64,000 bases of DNA from Saccharina japonica (Eukaryota > Sar > Phaeophyceae > Laminariales > Laminariaceae): the NCBI GenBank assembly GCA_008828725.1, contig MEHQ01002413.1:143401-207400 (forward strand). Reading direction: 5' to 3'. The notes under the pieces were generated by a model. That model did not search any database. It was not told the DNA's origin and saw nothing but the letters and a program-made list of their open reading frames with translations. This document shows positions 21,501 to 32,664 of the stretch, in pieces. The translations under genes and the position numbers were made by a program. Within the stretch, counting starts at the first letter, position 1; each line of letters starts with the position of its first letter.

Positions 21501-23280
21501 ATTTCCCTTTTTTTGTGTTGCGATGTTTTTCATGTTATACTTTTAGGCCAAAGGATTGTTCATCTGGTCGCACTTTTGATTGCCTCCAAAAGAAGTAGTT
21601 TTTGGACTCACCCCACGGCATACAGTTCGGGGTCGCAGTTAGTTTGTTCCTTCTGAGGCAATATTTTGTCACTGGGACCGGTTGAGCTCCTCAAGTGATC
21701 AGACTACCCGCTGGTGTGAATTTCCTTTTATAGAATATTTGTTTGAGGAGTAGCCCAAATAGCTGTCGGTAGGATTACCAGAAAACAAATACATGGTCTT
21801 GGAAGTCACATTTCGGGTGAGCTAGCGAGCTCCTCACGTGATTAGCTTAGACAATAGTAAGGCACCACCCCTTCAAGGGCAGTGGCATTGATCGCTCTGA
21901 GGTATGGAGCTTCTCGAATGACCACCAACGTTGGAACAAAACGTGGTGAACCTTTACCGTAACACACCGTCTACCAGTTTTGCTTGACAACAATCGTTGG
22001 ACTGAATTATCAACTTAATAATTCAGCCAAGTTTACGAGACCTCTTGCTTGAGGTGCTACTACTGTATATATACGAGAATACTATGTATATATCTCACCC
22101 AAAATTACGCATTTTCGAACAAGTTTACCGATTTACGGATGAAAATAGTTCACCACACTAAGTCCAAGCAGTGTGTCCCCAAAAACGTCGGATGCGGTCG
22201 TAATAGGGTTAACCTGGGGTTAGGCCTATCTGTGTCGAAAACGTTTGTCACAACGAGACGATGAGACATTCCTTGTTGGATAGTTCTTTAGTTGAGAAGA
22301 GGCTTTCTCATCCAGTAATAGAGAGTAATATGAATTTGTATTTGCCTTCGAACGCTAAAGCGTGCTGAATCTATGGTCGAACGCGTCGTACTATCTGTAT
22401 TGATCGTACCACCGCTGATACCTTATTAGCATCCCTACATAGAACGCAGAAGAAGAACAGCAACAAATGAAACTCGAAAACGGAAACCTAGTATGCACGA
22501 TGCCTAACGCCTTTCTGAACCTACTTCTTCGGAGGAGGGCTGTTATTGTTTGGAGACTCATCGCGCGGTAAGGGGCTGCACAAATTTCGCTGCACAGTGT
22601 TCGGACCGGTGGGTCTGGGGAATTGAGCATCCACTGAGTGGTAAGCTAAATTGATTGGAGTTGTATGCTTGGTGTTAGGGCAAGCGAATAAAAATATTAG
22701 CCCGGGTGCGCGCGAAGAACTTTATTTGCAGTAATGTCTCGGTTGAAATGTAGAGCGCGAGGAACTCAGAAAGTATGGGAGCAAGCTAACCGTAGCATTT
22801 CTCCTGGAGTGTTATATCTGGATATACTGCGTTGTGTTTGACCCGTTTTGACCTTGATAGTTTTTGTTAATTTGTTTCGCGTCCACTTGCAATCTATCAC
22901 GTACTGCATATATGTGCGCATTGCATTCATCGCGTGTCTCCCACACGGCTACCGTACAAAAAGTCATTCGCCTATTCTTTTTTAATGCACGCTCGCGAGC
23001 ACGAGTTAGAAAAAAAATCCGACGCTAATCCACGATGCAGTGGGGGGTGCAGATCTCTCTGAGCGATATAAATGACAAGGCACGTATCATGGGTGGGGGG
23101 GCATCCTATATATATATACGTATATGTGACCACGGCTTGTTCCGAAGCCCGTCGAGCGAAACTCTACGTATCCTTCTACTACGAGTTGATGTTGAGCTGG
23201 AACGAAGAAGGGAGGCGGCGGCCGGCACCCACCCCCCCTTTACACATTGTGGGCGTTAAGATAACAGTCTTCTCATATTT
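21501..23280. other. Unassigned, with degenerate repeat debris
   Basis: Scattered GAGCTCCTC and CGTAACAC words suggest decayed members of the GACGC family around 21680-22000. From about 22330 to 23270 I see no repeat partner and no convincing frame, although a somewhat GC-rich patch lies at 23150-23260. Confidence 0.35.
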
Positions 23281-23282
23281 AC

Positions 23283-23510
23283 ATTTGCCATCTGACAACG
23301 TGAAGCATGATGACCTTTAACATTGATAACTCAGCACTCCGATTGATAAAAGCCAGATAAACCAAAAGAAAGAGCTCTCGGCACAAACGTTTTACTCAAG
23401 TATGTACTTCATACTGCTAATATCAATATATATGCTTGCCATCCGACAAGACCAGGTAGGTATAGATATAGCATGAGCTTCAGCGTTGATCACTCATAAT
23501 CACCCCAAAA
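23283..23510 (+). repeat. Two copies of the GCCATCCGACAA repeat
   Basis: TTTGCCATCTGACAACGTG at 23286 and TTGCCATCCGACAAG at 23436, each followed by a GCATGAGCTTCA..TTGATCACTC block. In the second copy the sequence ACCAGGTAGG interrupts the expected GTGCAGCATGAGC. Confidence 0.55.
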
Positions 23511-23770
23511 TGAGAAGTCACGGAGACAACAACGACTCCTCAGAACATTATTGTGCAGGCATTGAACAATATACCAGGAAAATATTAGACAACCTCTCGA
23601 GGTGTCGACAAACTATCATAATTCTCAATTCGGTACGCCGCCATTGTTTTTGCTATATTGGAAGCATAGGTTCATCATGAGGGTGGTCACTTGAGGAGCT
23701 CTATACCTCACTCAAAGACCGGTTTTGAAGCGGCATGAAACCGCAAACGAATGGATGATCAATCCCACGA

Positions 23771-24277
23771 CCTGAGGCTGTTTCTTATGGAAGTTCGATT
23801 TGTTGCAGTTCGATTTGTTATTTTCAGCCCATCATTGGTGCTTTTGACCGGGAACGCCGGCAAATCAAACGTGCGCTTCTCGAGATGAGTGTACGATCCA
23901 TCCCAGATCCAACGCTAAAATCCGCTTCTCCATCGAAGCAGTGTGGGATTCTTGAGGATTGTGGCATTTCCAATAGTATCCAACAAATAGCATTCAGAAG
24001 CACAAACTATTCAAAATTTACAGTAATTTATGACTGAAAGTAACTTCAAATTGTATTTGATGCCTTTTGTTCGATTTGTGAAAATGCTGGAAATTTCACA
24101 CTGCTTCGATGGAGAAGCGGATTTTTGCGTTGGATACCTGTGGGATGGTAGGATAATGCATTCCGAGAAGCGCACGACCCTTTCGACAGCGTTCCGGGTC
24201 AAAAAAAGTGTATAAATGGTCAGAAAAAACAAATCGAACTGAAACGAATCGAAGTTCCACACGAAACGGCCTGAGCA
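23771..24277. mobile_element. Foldback element with ~200 bp arms
   Basis: Positions 23771-23990 and 24060-24277 are inverted copies of each other. The ends are CCTGAGGCTGTTTC and GAAACGGCCTGAG, with GTTCGATTTGTT, GTGCGCTTCTCG and CCGCTTCTCCATCGAAGCAG further in on both sides. A ~70 bp spacer separates them. This is typical of foldback or long-TIR MITEs. No coding capacity is apparent and the target duplication is unresolved. Confidence 0.7.
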
Positions 24278-25090
24278 TATATATGGCAACACATAAACGA
24301 ATTTCCTACGAATTTGGTCTAAGGAGCTATGTCACTCAGAAAAAACATCAGCCAAAAAATGCTAACTCTATCGTAGCACGCCTCATTGTTCAACATGTCA
24401 ACATGGTGGATTTTTGTTTAAGCCCACATAGTGCGAGGAATGCGGGGGCGGCCACTTGTCGTGTGTCGGTAACAAAAACATACCAGTAGTCTACCAGTCC
24501 CACCTGCCTCCCCCTCTCAATCGAGCAACCGGGATTCTGGCCGAGGCCATACATTTATAATTTTATAGGCGAAAAATTGCGTGTGTGTTCCATACGAACT
24601 TAAAACGTACCAGGTAGCCGTCAGTTATTTCCCGGACATTTCCGAACGTGAGTTTCTTGTGGACGGGGGGGGCTTACCACTAATTCGAGAACATAACCAA
24701 CACGGTTGAGGGGTTGATTGTGAATGCGGCGAACATAACTAACACTAACCCCAGCTCTGAACCAATCAGACCAAGTCAACCATAGATACGTTGGCCGCCC
24801 CTTGTATCTCCTACACAACGTGCACCAACCATTGCGGCGGTAATGATAAGCTCCACGCGTTCTCCTGCTGCTGCTCTGTTGTTGTTCTTGAGTGGCTATT
24901 TTTAGTATAGGCAGTAGAGGTGACGTTAAGGCCGGTAAAGTGTACATCCATTTAGCATATGACGTTTCCCTACAAAAAATGTTATCGCTGTTTACCGGTT
25001 GCTTGTTATATACCAGTATATATTATATATATGCATAATGTCATCTTGGGCCCTGACGGCGGTGGAAATATCGACATTTATCCACACACC
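24278..25090. other. Unassigned interval
   Basis: Contains the end of a GACGC-family copy (CTCTATCGTAGCACGCC near 24370) and open frames on both strands around 24600-25260. I cannot distinguish these frames from chance. Confidence 0.35.
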
Positions 25091-25096
25091 GGAGGT

Positions 25097-25125
25097 AGCA
25101 GCAACAGCAGCAGCAGCAGCAGCTT
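25097..25125. repeat. (AGC)n microsatellite
   Basis: Short pure AGC run. Confidence 0.85.
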
Positions 25126-25628
25126 GTTCCGCTGCTGGTGTTGCGTCCTGAGCGGCTGGCAAAACAGATACACGACACGTATATTTCGCATCCCTCTGCT
25201 TGTATATAAATGTGTAAGCAAAACGCCCGTTAACTCTAGAGATGTACTGGTTGGTAGGTAGAAAAACGACGTACGGTGAGCAATACGTTTGCCGATCAGC
25301 GGGAAGATAAAAGCTTAGTTTGAAAAAGTAAAACTACGACCTCAATCAATCAATCAACCAATCAATGTCTTGAACTACGAGTACAGCTGGATGAAACCAT
25401 TCGTGTTGTTTAGGCGGTGCATTGTAGATATGTATGCATGCATGATTGTCAAAACGGGGTCCCTGTTGATCGCAGGAATATTACTACCGTGTTCGCAGGA
25501 ATGTGTGTAATAACGCCGGGAAGTAGTTGCTAGTTGCTGTCATTTTTTCTGCGCTTCCGGCCGCTATCGACCCGACCGACCGCGACGCGCATACACTACG
25601 CGACAGCAGCTAATATTCCCCTTTCATA

Positions 25629-25978
25629 AGGCTTCGAGCTTGGGCGGGTATTGGGTCAACCCTTTAGCAGTAGACCAACGGGCATGGCTTAACAAATGGC
25701 ATCGATGGCAGGGCATGGGTTGTTGTCGTGGTCGTGAGTTCGAATCATGCGAAAACGCCGTTTAAAGAAAGGCGAAGTTCGTCATGTCAGAGCCTGATGA
25801 ACATTCTTCCCTGGGTCCCCAGAGAGTTTATTAAGAACTTCGGACCTACGACCTCGTACCATGACCAGCGATTACGCTGTTCTGACGGGCGGGAGAGTGT
25901 TATAAGCTAAGGCTTGGTTCGGGTGGGTATTTCGGTAACCTTTTACCAGTAGCCCATCGGACTCATGCCGTAACAATC
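25629..25978 (+). repeat. Pair of ~70 bp direct repeats
   Basis: AAGGCTTCGAGCTTGGGCGG (25629-25697) and AAGGCTTGGTTCGGGTGGG (25910-25978) continue in parallel through GTAACC/GTCAACC and CAGTAGNCCANCGG. A GAGTTCGAATC word at 25737 resembles a tRNA T-loop (B box), hinting at an old tRNA-derived repeat. This is not a tRNA gene. Confidence 0.45.
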
Positions 25979-26108
25979 ATATAAACGTTGGCTAAGAAGG
26001 CTCGCGGCTTATTGTGGTGTCGGCCTTGAACGTAGGTGGGCTAAGTTACAACATTGCAGGGGAAGTATTTCGTAGCATTCCTCGCCGAGTACAAATGAAT
26101 ATGTAATA

Positions 26109-26213
26109 CGAGTGGTCATCGTAAATAGGACCTACGGTATACCCACACACCTGTATATTTCACTATTGTTACTATTAATAGTACTTTTTGGTCCTATTTA
26201 CTATGGTCCCCCG
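26109..26213. mobile_element. CGGGGGACC MITE, TA-flanked
   Basis: Left end CGAGTGGTCATCGTAAATAG and right end CTATTTACTATGGTCCCCCG, with TA on both sides. It carries the CTATTAATAG palindrome (26172-26181) where sister copies read TTTACTAACAGG or TTTACTACCAA. Confidence 0.7.
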
Positions 26214-26509
26214 TACTAAATAACGGCAAACTCTTTAATAACCAAAAGAAAACTAATAAATTGCTGAGTGAACACAAAATTATCAACCCACACACACACG
26301 CGTACTGTTGTAAATATCGATAAACCTGAATAGAATCATTATCAGCAGTGAAATCGAAGATTTCGTAGAAACTTATCTCTGCACGCTGCGTGTGTGCGAT
26401 GGATACTTCGATGGCGCGGGTATACTACCTGGCATGGACGTGTGTATACGCGGGATTTATTTACACGATGTCATCACGCAGTGTATATATGTATTATATT
26501 TTATATGAA

Positions 26510-26775
26510 GCATGCTGCGGTAGAGGCGCAAAATGACTTCTCTGAGGGAGGTCTATATATATACATCACCCAAAACTGGTTTTAGAGCAGGGAACTGAAA
26601 ATGATACCTGTTGGAAAATCCCATGGCCCAAGTATGTACCCAAGATAATATTTGCAACACAACAAATATTGAAACCCAGACGATTTGGGGTTAAGGATCG
26701 CCGTCATCAAGAAAAACGTTTTATTCGACAAAAAGTGCTACCAGGTACCTCTTATCGTAGCACGCGTCGTGGACG
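26510..26775. mobile_element. GACGC MITE copy with a CCAGG footprint in its right TIR
   Basis: Left end GAAGCATGCTGCGGTAGAGG and right end ATCGTAGCACGCGTC. The right TIR reads GCTACCAGGTACCTCTTATCG instead of the family GCTACCTCTATCG, i.e. seven extra bases at a TA. Confidence 0.65.
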
Positions 26776-26877
26776 CACCCCTTCCTTGTTGTGGCGAAAA
26801 CAACATCTAAGTAAAACTGCGTAACTTGCTATGTAGAGTAATCGCATACCGAAATACTTGAAGTATGTATGTGTATT

Positions 26878-27060
26878 ATATGTCTTTTTTCCGATCCCAT
26901 GTATTATCGTCGCCAGTCGTTTCTCTCTCCTTCCTCGTCACAACGCAGATTTGGGGTCACAGAGTAGGCGCTTCTCCCTCCCTCCCCCACTATGGTTCGT
27001 GCCTTGCATTTTTATCGCGAGAAGACTTCAGCACTTTCTTCCCTCGTCGACTCGCATCGA
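26878..27060 (-). mobile_element. Truncated SINE copy
   Basis: Inverted match to the body of the SINE at 53015-53351. Landmarks on the plus strand are GATCCCATGTATTATCGTCG, TTTGGGGTCACAGAGTAGG, ATCGCGAGAAGACTTCAGC and TTCCCTCGTCGACTCG. The head is missing. Confidence 0.65.
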
Positions 27061-27285
27061 ATTGTTTATATATTTATATTGTTTATACCAAGTATATACA
27101 TGCGTGTTGCAAGCTGTGGAACGAAGTAGTAAGTAAATAGTGTTTGCCTCTGCCAAGTTGTTTGTTTTGGTACACGGGTTTTAAAACGAAGGTTGCTAAA
27201 CAATTGTTACGCCGCAGACGCGGGGGGCGTTTCCAGCCGCATCCCGGTGTGTAGTATAAAAGGCATGTATGCCTTGCGCTCGTAT

Positions 27286-27357
27286 ATAGAACTGGCTTTA
27301 CAGTAACACAATGTGTCTTTACAGTAACACAATGTGTTACTGTAAAGCCAGTTCTAT
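27286..27357. repeat. Perfect 25-bp-arm hairpin
   Basis: 27286-27310 and 27333-27357 are perfect inverted copies (ATAGAACTGGCTTTACAGTA at the outside). The loop repeats part of the arm (TACAGTAACACAATGTG). A minimal foldback element or hairpin transcript is possible. Confidence 0.75.
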
Positions 27358-27577
27358 AACATGCCATATTAACATAACACCAGGTACGATACATACATAT
27401 ATTTAGTGCTTGTGCACCACCAGTAGTAGAAAGTCGTTGACTTGTGCGTTTTATTTTTCTTGGACCGTGACTTCCCTTGGGTTCGACTCGTTATTCTGCC
27501 TGCCAGCGGACTACTGAAGGACTTCTAGGGTAGACTCCCTGCTCTGCCTTTTGGTGACGATTGTTGGGGGTGTATTA

Positions 27578-27685
27578 CGGAGGCCCATAGTAAATAGAAC
27601 CAGAGATATTGTTAGTAAAAATACGGAAATATATACCAGGTAGGTTTTCGTCTGTACCGTAGGTTCTACTTACTATGGTCCCCCG
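27578..27685. mobile_element. CGGGGGACC MITE with a CCAGG footprint
   Basis: Left end CGGAGGCCCATAGTAAATAG and right end ACTATGGTCCCCCG. Internally it reads ATATACCAGGTAGGTTTT, whereas sister copies at 10578, 34296 and 57565 read straight through (TATAGGTTTT or the inverse). This is a clean filled-versus-empty comparison. Confidence 0.7.
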
Positions 27686-27988
27686 CCATAATAACCAGAT
27701 ACAAGTGCGGTGTGTATACATATAATAAGAGAGCATCTTGTTTTTCTAAGTCCATCGTGGGCAATAATTACTATTATATATATTATTATATATATATATA
27801 TGTACGTATTATATAATAATATGACCCCGTGTAATAAGATGCTATCGACAACAACACAACGACTCACATCTTGCATTAGGTTTCTTGAGAAAACTATTCC
27901 CTCCCAGCAGAGTTGTTGGAGTCTGTCCTGTGGCCACGGACTAGATTGAAACGGCGATGACTTCACGAAATAATAACAACAAACAGCG

Positions 27989-28024
27989 AACGCAACAACA
28001 ACAACAACAACAACAGCAACAACT
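27989..28024. repeat. (CAA)n microsatellite
   Basis: About eleven CAA units with one CAG. Confidence 0.9.
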
Positions 28025-28059
28025 TGCAGCGGATGCCGCCTCAACAGTGGTCGAGATGA

Positions 28060-29249
28060 CTCGTATTATCGTGACCTGTTATTTTATGTTCCTTCTTGGC
28101 ATCCAACGACAATGTTCACCCTGACCGAGCTCCAACGTCCCTCGCTTACACAATTTCCCGAACCAAATAATGATTAACGGTGGGAAGCAAAAAAGGGAAG
28201 CTACTCTATCTGTACGAAGTCCACAGTAACTCCCTTCGTCCTGCTGTAGGCGCAACAAACTTACGTACGACAACTCACCGTTGCTCTTTGCACGGCTTGC
28301 CCTCTCGCCGTTTGGTGCCATGGCTCTCAGAAAACGTACCCCCACCCCAAGCGTTCCGTGGACAGGGTGCCGTGTGTGCCCGGCGCGTATCACCCGCGGG
28401 ACGATCGGGCGGCTAACTCACACGCTCGGGGGCTGTTTTTAATGACCCGATGTACTGTAGCTCTTCCGCAGGATGGGTTTGTTCCCAAATACGTTCGTCC
28501 GAGTGCCACTGCTTGCCACGCCGCTTGCTGCAATGTGCTGAGTGTGCTGGTATGCCAGTGGCCTACTGATAACGAAGTATGCTGTTAATAGTAGAACAAG
28601 AAGAAGACGGAGACGAAGAATATAAACAGGAACGGAGGGGGGGGTAGGTAGTAGTGTGAGAGGGGTGGCGGCTTTCTGTTTAGTGAACGTCGGGTGCGAC
28701 TGCTTGTTGTTTGGCTGCTTGCAGCGCAACGTACCGCACCACCACAAACGTCGTTCCCTAACAATGCACCAAAAATTTATTCATGTATCCACACAAGGAA
28801 CAATGTACTCTGATGCGAGCTCAAGGAATGCATTCGTTAATTTCGCACGGATGGTATTGTAGTGGGGTGTGCTGGATATCCGACGGGTAGAAACGAAACA
28901 AAACGGCACATTGTGAAGATCGCACGGGCACAAAACACTCACGCATCATACCGCAACCTATTGCTTCACCTCAACATGCACTATATAGTACAGAGTAGTA
29001 CTGTATATATATGTTGGGATACGGGATATAACATAGAATGCCAGGTATATAGGATGGAATTAATGTTTGCATCGGAGTATCGTTGAACGCGTTATGCGCA
29101 ACATTCATGCCGTTCTCGTACTCAGGAGCGACATAACATTTGGATATCATATACATACTACTGTACAGCACCCGGTGAACAGCAGTAACTATGCGTTGTG
29201 CTTTATAAAAAAAATACGATGTATATGCCTCGCCTTTCTTTGTGCTGTT
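28060..29249. other. Unassigned, moderately GC-rich to 28760
   Basis: 28100-28760 is richer in GC than the surroundings, with overlapping frames on both strands of about 100 codons. None resembles a family I know. 28760-29249 is AT-rich. No gene is called. Confidence 0.35.
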
Positions 29250-29497
29250 GACGCGTGCTACGGTAGAGGTAGCACTTTTTGGCTGAATCGTTTTCTGAAC
29301 GATCGGGCTCCTTAACCCAAATTCGTCGGACTTTCAGTTTTGTAACGAATAATGTTTCAGAGTATACTTCCGGTCATTCGATTTCTCATCCGGCAGCACT
29401 CTTATTTTCCTCCAAAATCATTTTTTCGGTGAGGCATGACGCTCCTTAAGTGAGGAGCTCAGAAAAATCATGGTGCGCCTCTATCGTAGCATGCGTC
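29250..29497. mobile_element. GACGC MITE, 4-bp TSD (TGTT)
   Basis: Ends GACGCGTGCTACGGTAGAGG and CTCTATCGTAGCATGCGTC. The 4-bp duplication is TGTT (29246-29249 and 29498-29501). It is 248 bp long, closely related to the copies at 33220 and 36408, and non-coding. Confidence 0.85.
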
Positions 29498-29593
29498 TGT
29501 TACCGAGAACGTTGGCCATTCATTGAGTACTACGACGTTAAAGGTAGCCCTTTTTGACTGAACTAGTTTGAATGACGGGGGGATTCTCCTTAT

Positions 29594-29676
29594 TTTTAGG
29601 ACTGCAGTCCCGTTTTGGGGACAAACCACTCTAATTCTAAGTAATTTGTCCCCAAAACGGGACTGCAGTCCTAAAA
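29594..29676. repeat. Perfect 32-bp-arm hairpin
   Basis: 29594-29625 and 29645-29676 are exact reverse complements (TTTTAGGACTGCAGTCCCGT at the outside) around a 19-nt loop. The arm itself contains the palindrome GGACTGCAGTCC. The interior resembles the TTAAGAACTGGTCC repeat (TTTGGGGACAAA), so it may be a recent foldback derivative of it. Confidence 0.8.
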
Positions 29677-29689
29677 GGGTTTAGGGCCA

Positions 29690-29915
29690 ATCTTTTCGAG
29701 CAACATTTTTCCATGATTTCATATTTTTTTTTTCCAAACAGAGGAAAAAATAGGAAATATATATCGTACTTCCATTTTTTTTTTAATTCTTCAGAGGACA
29801 GAATGAACCTGGAAGGCGTCGCGTTCCCATATATGGAAAACAAAAATGGAAAAAATGGAATGCAGAAAACTGCGCGAAAAAAACATCGGAGTTTTTGGAA
29901 ATTCATGGCTCGGAT
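29690..29915 (+). repeat. Dispersed repeat, inverted partner at 45245-45450
   Basis: TTCTTCAGAGGACA, GAAGGCGTCGCGTTCC and GGAGTTTTTGGAAAT occur here in order and, reverse-complemented, in the 45 kb copy. AT-rich, with no frame. Confidence 0.6.
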
Positions 29916-30318
29916 ATGAATGGGCCTTAATAACCCAAAATCGACGGAATATTATTATTGTGGTCAAATACGTTTCTTTTTTTGCATCCTCGGGCTATAT
30001 GGGATTTTGCTCATCGGATAGCAGTTCTACAATTTCCCTCCAAAATCATTTTTTGGGTGACTTACTAGTAGTAAAGATAACTTGCTATTAGTGTAAAGCT
30101 CCTCGAGTGGATAGCTTCAGAATAAACTGTAGAATGGTGTACATCGACTATACCATAACATAGCATTCGTCATGAGAAGGCAGCCCTGATTAACTGAACC
30201 TCAGGGGTATTAAAAACGATGCCACCACACCAGTACGTACGTAGGAGGGCAAGTAAGTGTGGTAGAATATACAGAGCATATACGTATTGAATATATATAT
30301 TATATATATGATATATGT

Positions 30319-30436
30319 GATACGCTTGCTATACGATAGAGGTATATACTGTTTTTTGGCTGAAAATGTTTCCGAATGTCGGGGCTCCTTAACCCAAATT
30401 CGTCGGAATTTCATTTAGGTGCTGCAGTATTATATA
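30319..30436. mobile_element. Left half of a GACGC-family MITE split by a later insertion
   Basis: CTATACGATAGAGGTATATA, then TTTTTTGGCTGAAAATG and GGGCTCCTTAACCCAAATTC match the left half of the family. The sequence breaks at the TA where the 1257-bp element begins and resumes at 31694. Confidence 0.65.
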
Positions 30437-31693
30437 CAGTAGGGGGGCCTATAGAAGACGGTCTGAATAAGGCGGTCGTTCGAGATAAGGCGGTCAAAAT
30501 CGGCTTGACACGACAGAATATGCAAAAAAGGGCGGCAACCGCCCTATATAGCAACCGACCCAATATAAGGCGGTAACAACCTCATTCAGGGCAGCTACCG
30601 CCTTATTCAGGGAGGCTACCGCCCTATCCACGGTCCATTTTTGCATCCACATCAGTATAAAACATCGTCCTGGTGCTGCGTTTGGGCGAGGTGCACCTAA
30701 TAAGAAACATAAAATCTGGTCCAGGCTGGATTTCTTAGTCCAGCGGGGGTACTTTCTACACTACAGTGGAGGACCTGAAGGATGCCATAGAGGCTACCCG
30801 TATGCAACTCGATGCGGTAGACGAGATGACGGAAGCGTTGAAAGGCACTCACGTCAACGAGGTTAATGCTGAAGAGATCGAAGACAGCGATGAGGATACG
30901 ACGGGGCACGGGGGCGGTGCCTTCCCGTCCTACGTGGAATTTTCGTCGCACTTCGTTTCTCTGGACAGCGCAGCGGAGGCGTGCGGCAATGGCGATGCCT
31001 CCTTCTATCTGCAGAAGGCCAGGATGTCGTTCATCAAAGCGCATGCCTCTAAGCCAGTGGAGCAGGCAGACATGAGGCAATTTCGTGAGCCTCAACAAGG
31101 CCAAGGGGGGGGGCACAGCGGAGGACTGTAGTGCAGTACAGTAGTCAGACAGCAGTACTGTGTCGTAGAATAGGTTGGAGCTCTGTTGTGAATGTGTAGC
31201 AAAGCAAAGAGTCCTCTCCGTACAACAGTACGGCAGTATATGTCTTCTATGGGTGAAGTGTGTCTTCGGCGGGCTCTGTCGCCCGCAGCTCAATTAATAT
31301 TATACTTCTCAACATGCAAAGTGTGTGTGCACCCGTCTGCTCTGCTGTGCTTTGGTGTGTATTTGACACCACACATATTTACTGGGTTCAGCACTGGTAC
31401 TGCTGCAACGCTGCACCTTCCTTCTCCGAGCACACGTATGATATCCCTCTTCGTGAGGCCCTCTGGGTCAGCTTCTGGGTCAGAGGCACTCTGTGCTGTA
31501 CCTTAAAAGGCTGTATGCACTCAATAGGGCGGTTACCGCCCTATTGGGATATTGCCAAAAGCCCAATAGGGCGGTCAACCGTCCTATCTCCAATAGGGCG
31601 GTCAACCGTCCTATCTCCAATAGGGCGGTCTTTCGAGATAAGGCGGTCAAAAACCTCGGTACACTATACCGCCTTATATAGTCCCCCCCACTG
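30437..31693. mobile_element. 1257-bp pogo/mariner-type element with AGGCGGT arrays
   Basis: Starts CAGTAGGGGGGCCTATA and ends with the near-inverse of CAGTGGGGGGGACTATA. It is flanked by TA (30435-30436 and 31694-31695). About fifteen AAGGCGGT/AGGGCGGT words or their inverses lie in the two arms (30455-30635 and 31525-31680), often paired as palindromes. CAG ends with a TA duplication fit the Tc1/mariner/pogo group. It is inserted into an older GACGC MITE. The interior has a ~120-codon frame and a block related to the 14.0-14.5 kb MITE. Confidence 0.75.
30766..31131 (+). pseudogene. C-terminal transposase-like remnant (tentative)
   Basis: An open frame of about 120 codons starts after an acceptor-like TTTCTACACTACAG border; the first codon is GTG, so no ATG supports it as a start. 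It reads VEDLKDAIEATRMQLDAV, then an acidic patch (NAEEIEDSDEDTTGHGGG), then FSSHFVSLDSAAEACGNG and LQKARMSFIKAH. Pogo/Tigger-type transposases commonly end in an acidic D/E stretch followed by a short helical tail (family knowledge). Together with the CAG/TA ends, this suggests the 3' exon of such a transposase. The catalytic DDE core is absent. The assignment is inference; an unrelated captured exon would look similar. Confidence 0.4.
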
Positions 31694-31888
31694 TATATAT
31701 ATATGTGGTTCGTTGTATAATAAAATCCATGGGATTGTTTATGGGGCATTTAGCACCTTTGCTTCCCTCCAAAATCACTGCTTTGACTACTGCAGGTATA
31801 GAGGTATAGAGCTCCTCAAGTGACCATCCTCAGAAGGCAGAAACATGGTGCACCTGCATGCAGGCTACCGTATAACGTAGTATGCGTC
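31694..31888. mobile_element. Right half of the split GACGC-family MITE
   Basis: CCCTCCAAAATCACTG, AGAGCTCCTCAAGTGACC, ATGGTGCACCTGCATG and AGTATGCGTC follow the family order, completing the left half at 30319-30436. Confidence 0.65.
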
Positions 31889-32649
31889 ATATACATACGT
31901 ATCGGTATACTACTGCTTGCTGTATACGCGAAGAATAACGTTTATCCCCTTCCCACTATAGATTGACAATGTCATGAATGGATCAAATGTCACAGCAGTG
32001 TTTTTTACGTCAATGAATATGGTCTACCATTGACTGATTGTGCATGCCGCCAATACATATGCTTACAAACTACAGTGAAATGGTCTGCCCAGGGCTGACG
32101 CCACGGGCTCAGCTGCGGCTGTACCGCTAGATCGATCAGTTCGTACTAAGGGAGAGGTGCAAGTAGGGGTCTTGAAGAAGGGAACATGGGATACACATCT
32201 TCTGTTGTTTTTGCTTCAGATCGATTTGAAGAGTCACGGCTACATACTGTACTGCGGCATTAGAAGATATTATATTGAAGTCGGAATGAACCATGTATAT
32301 GATGATGAGGATATTCTCACATTAGTTTATTCCCCTGAAATCCTGCCTGTGGATTCGCAAAACGTACATGTGATGTAAAACCATATGCCTCTCGGTGGGA
32401 GGAAACACAAACCGGTACGAAATAATGCGCATGGCACAGTACCGATACGCCAGGTACCGGTAATGAACGAGTGGTTGTTGTATACCATCCCGTATAAATT
32501 GCAATAAAGTAAGGCCACAGGAACATATCGGTGATAATATATGTACACCAGAAAACATGTATCAGGTGCCATGCATTGTTGGAGGGAGAAATGCAAACAA
32601 TTCCGTACGACTGTATGAAATTCGATACATTAATTAGATACGAGGCACA
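31889..32649. other. No recognised feature
   Basis: Frames of 70-90 codons exist on both strands around 32157-32596, but none has a domain or clear coding signature. Confidence 0.35.
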
Positions 32650-32664
32650 CGATACTCGTAGGGT

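Noticed and set aside
25720-25760. tRNA-like GAGTTCGAATC
   Set aside because: Only the T-loop word is present; no cloverleaf.
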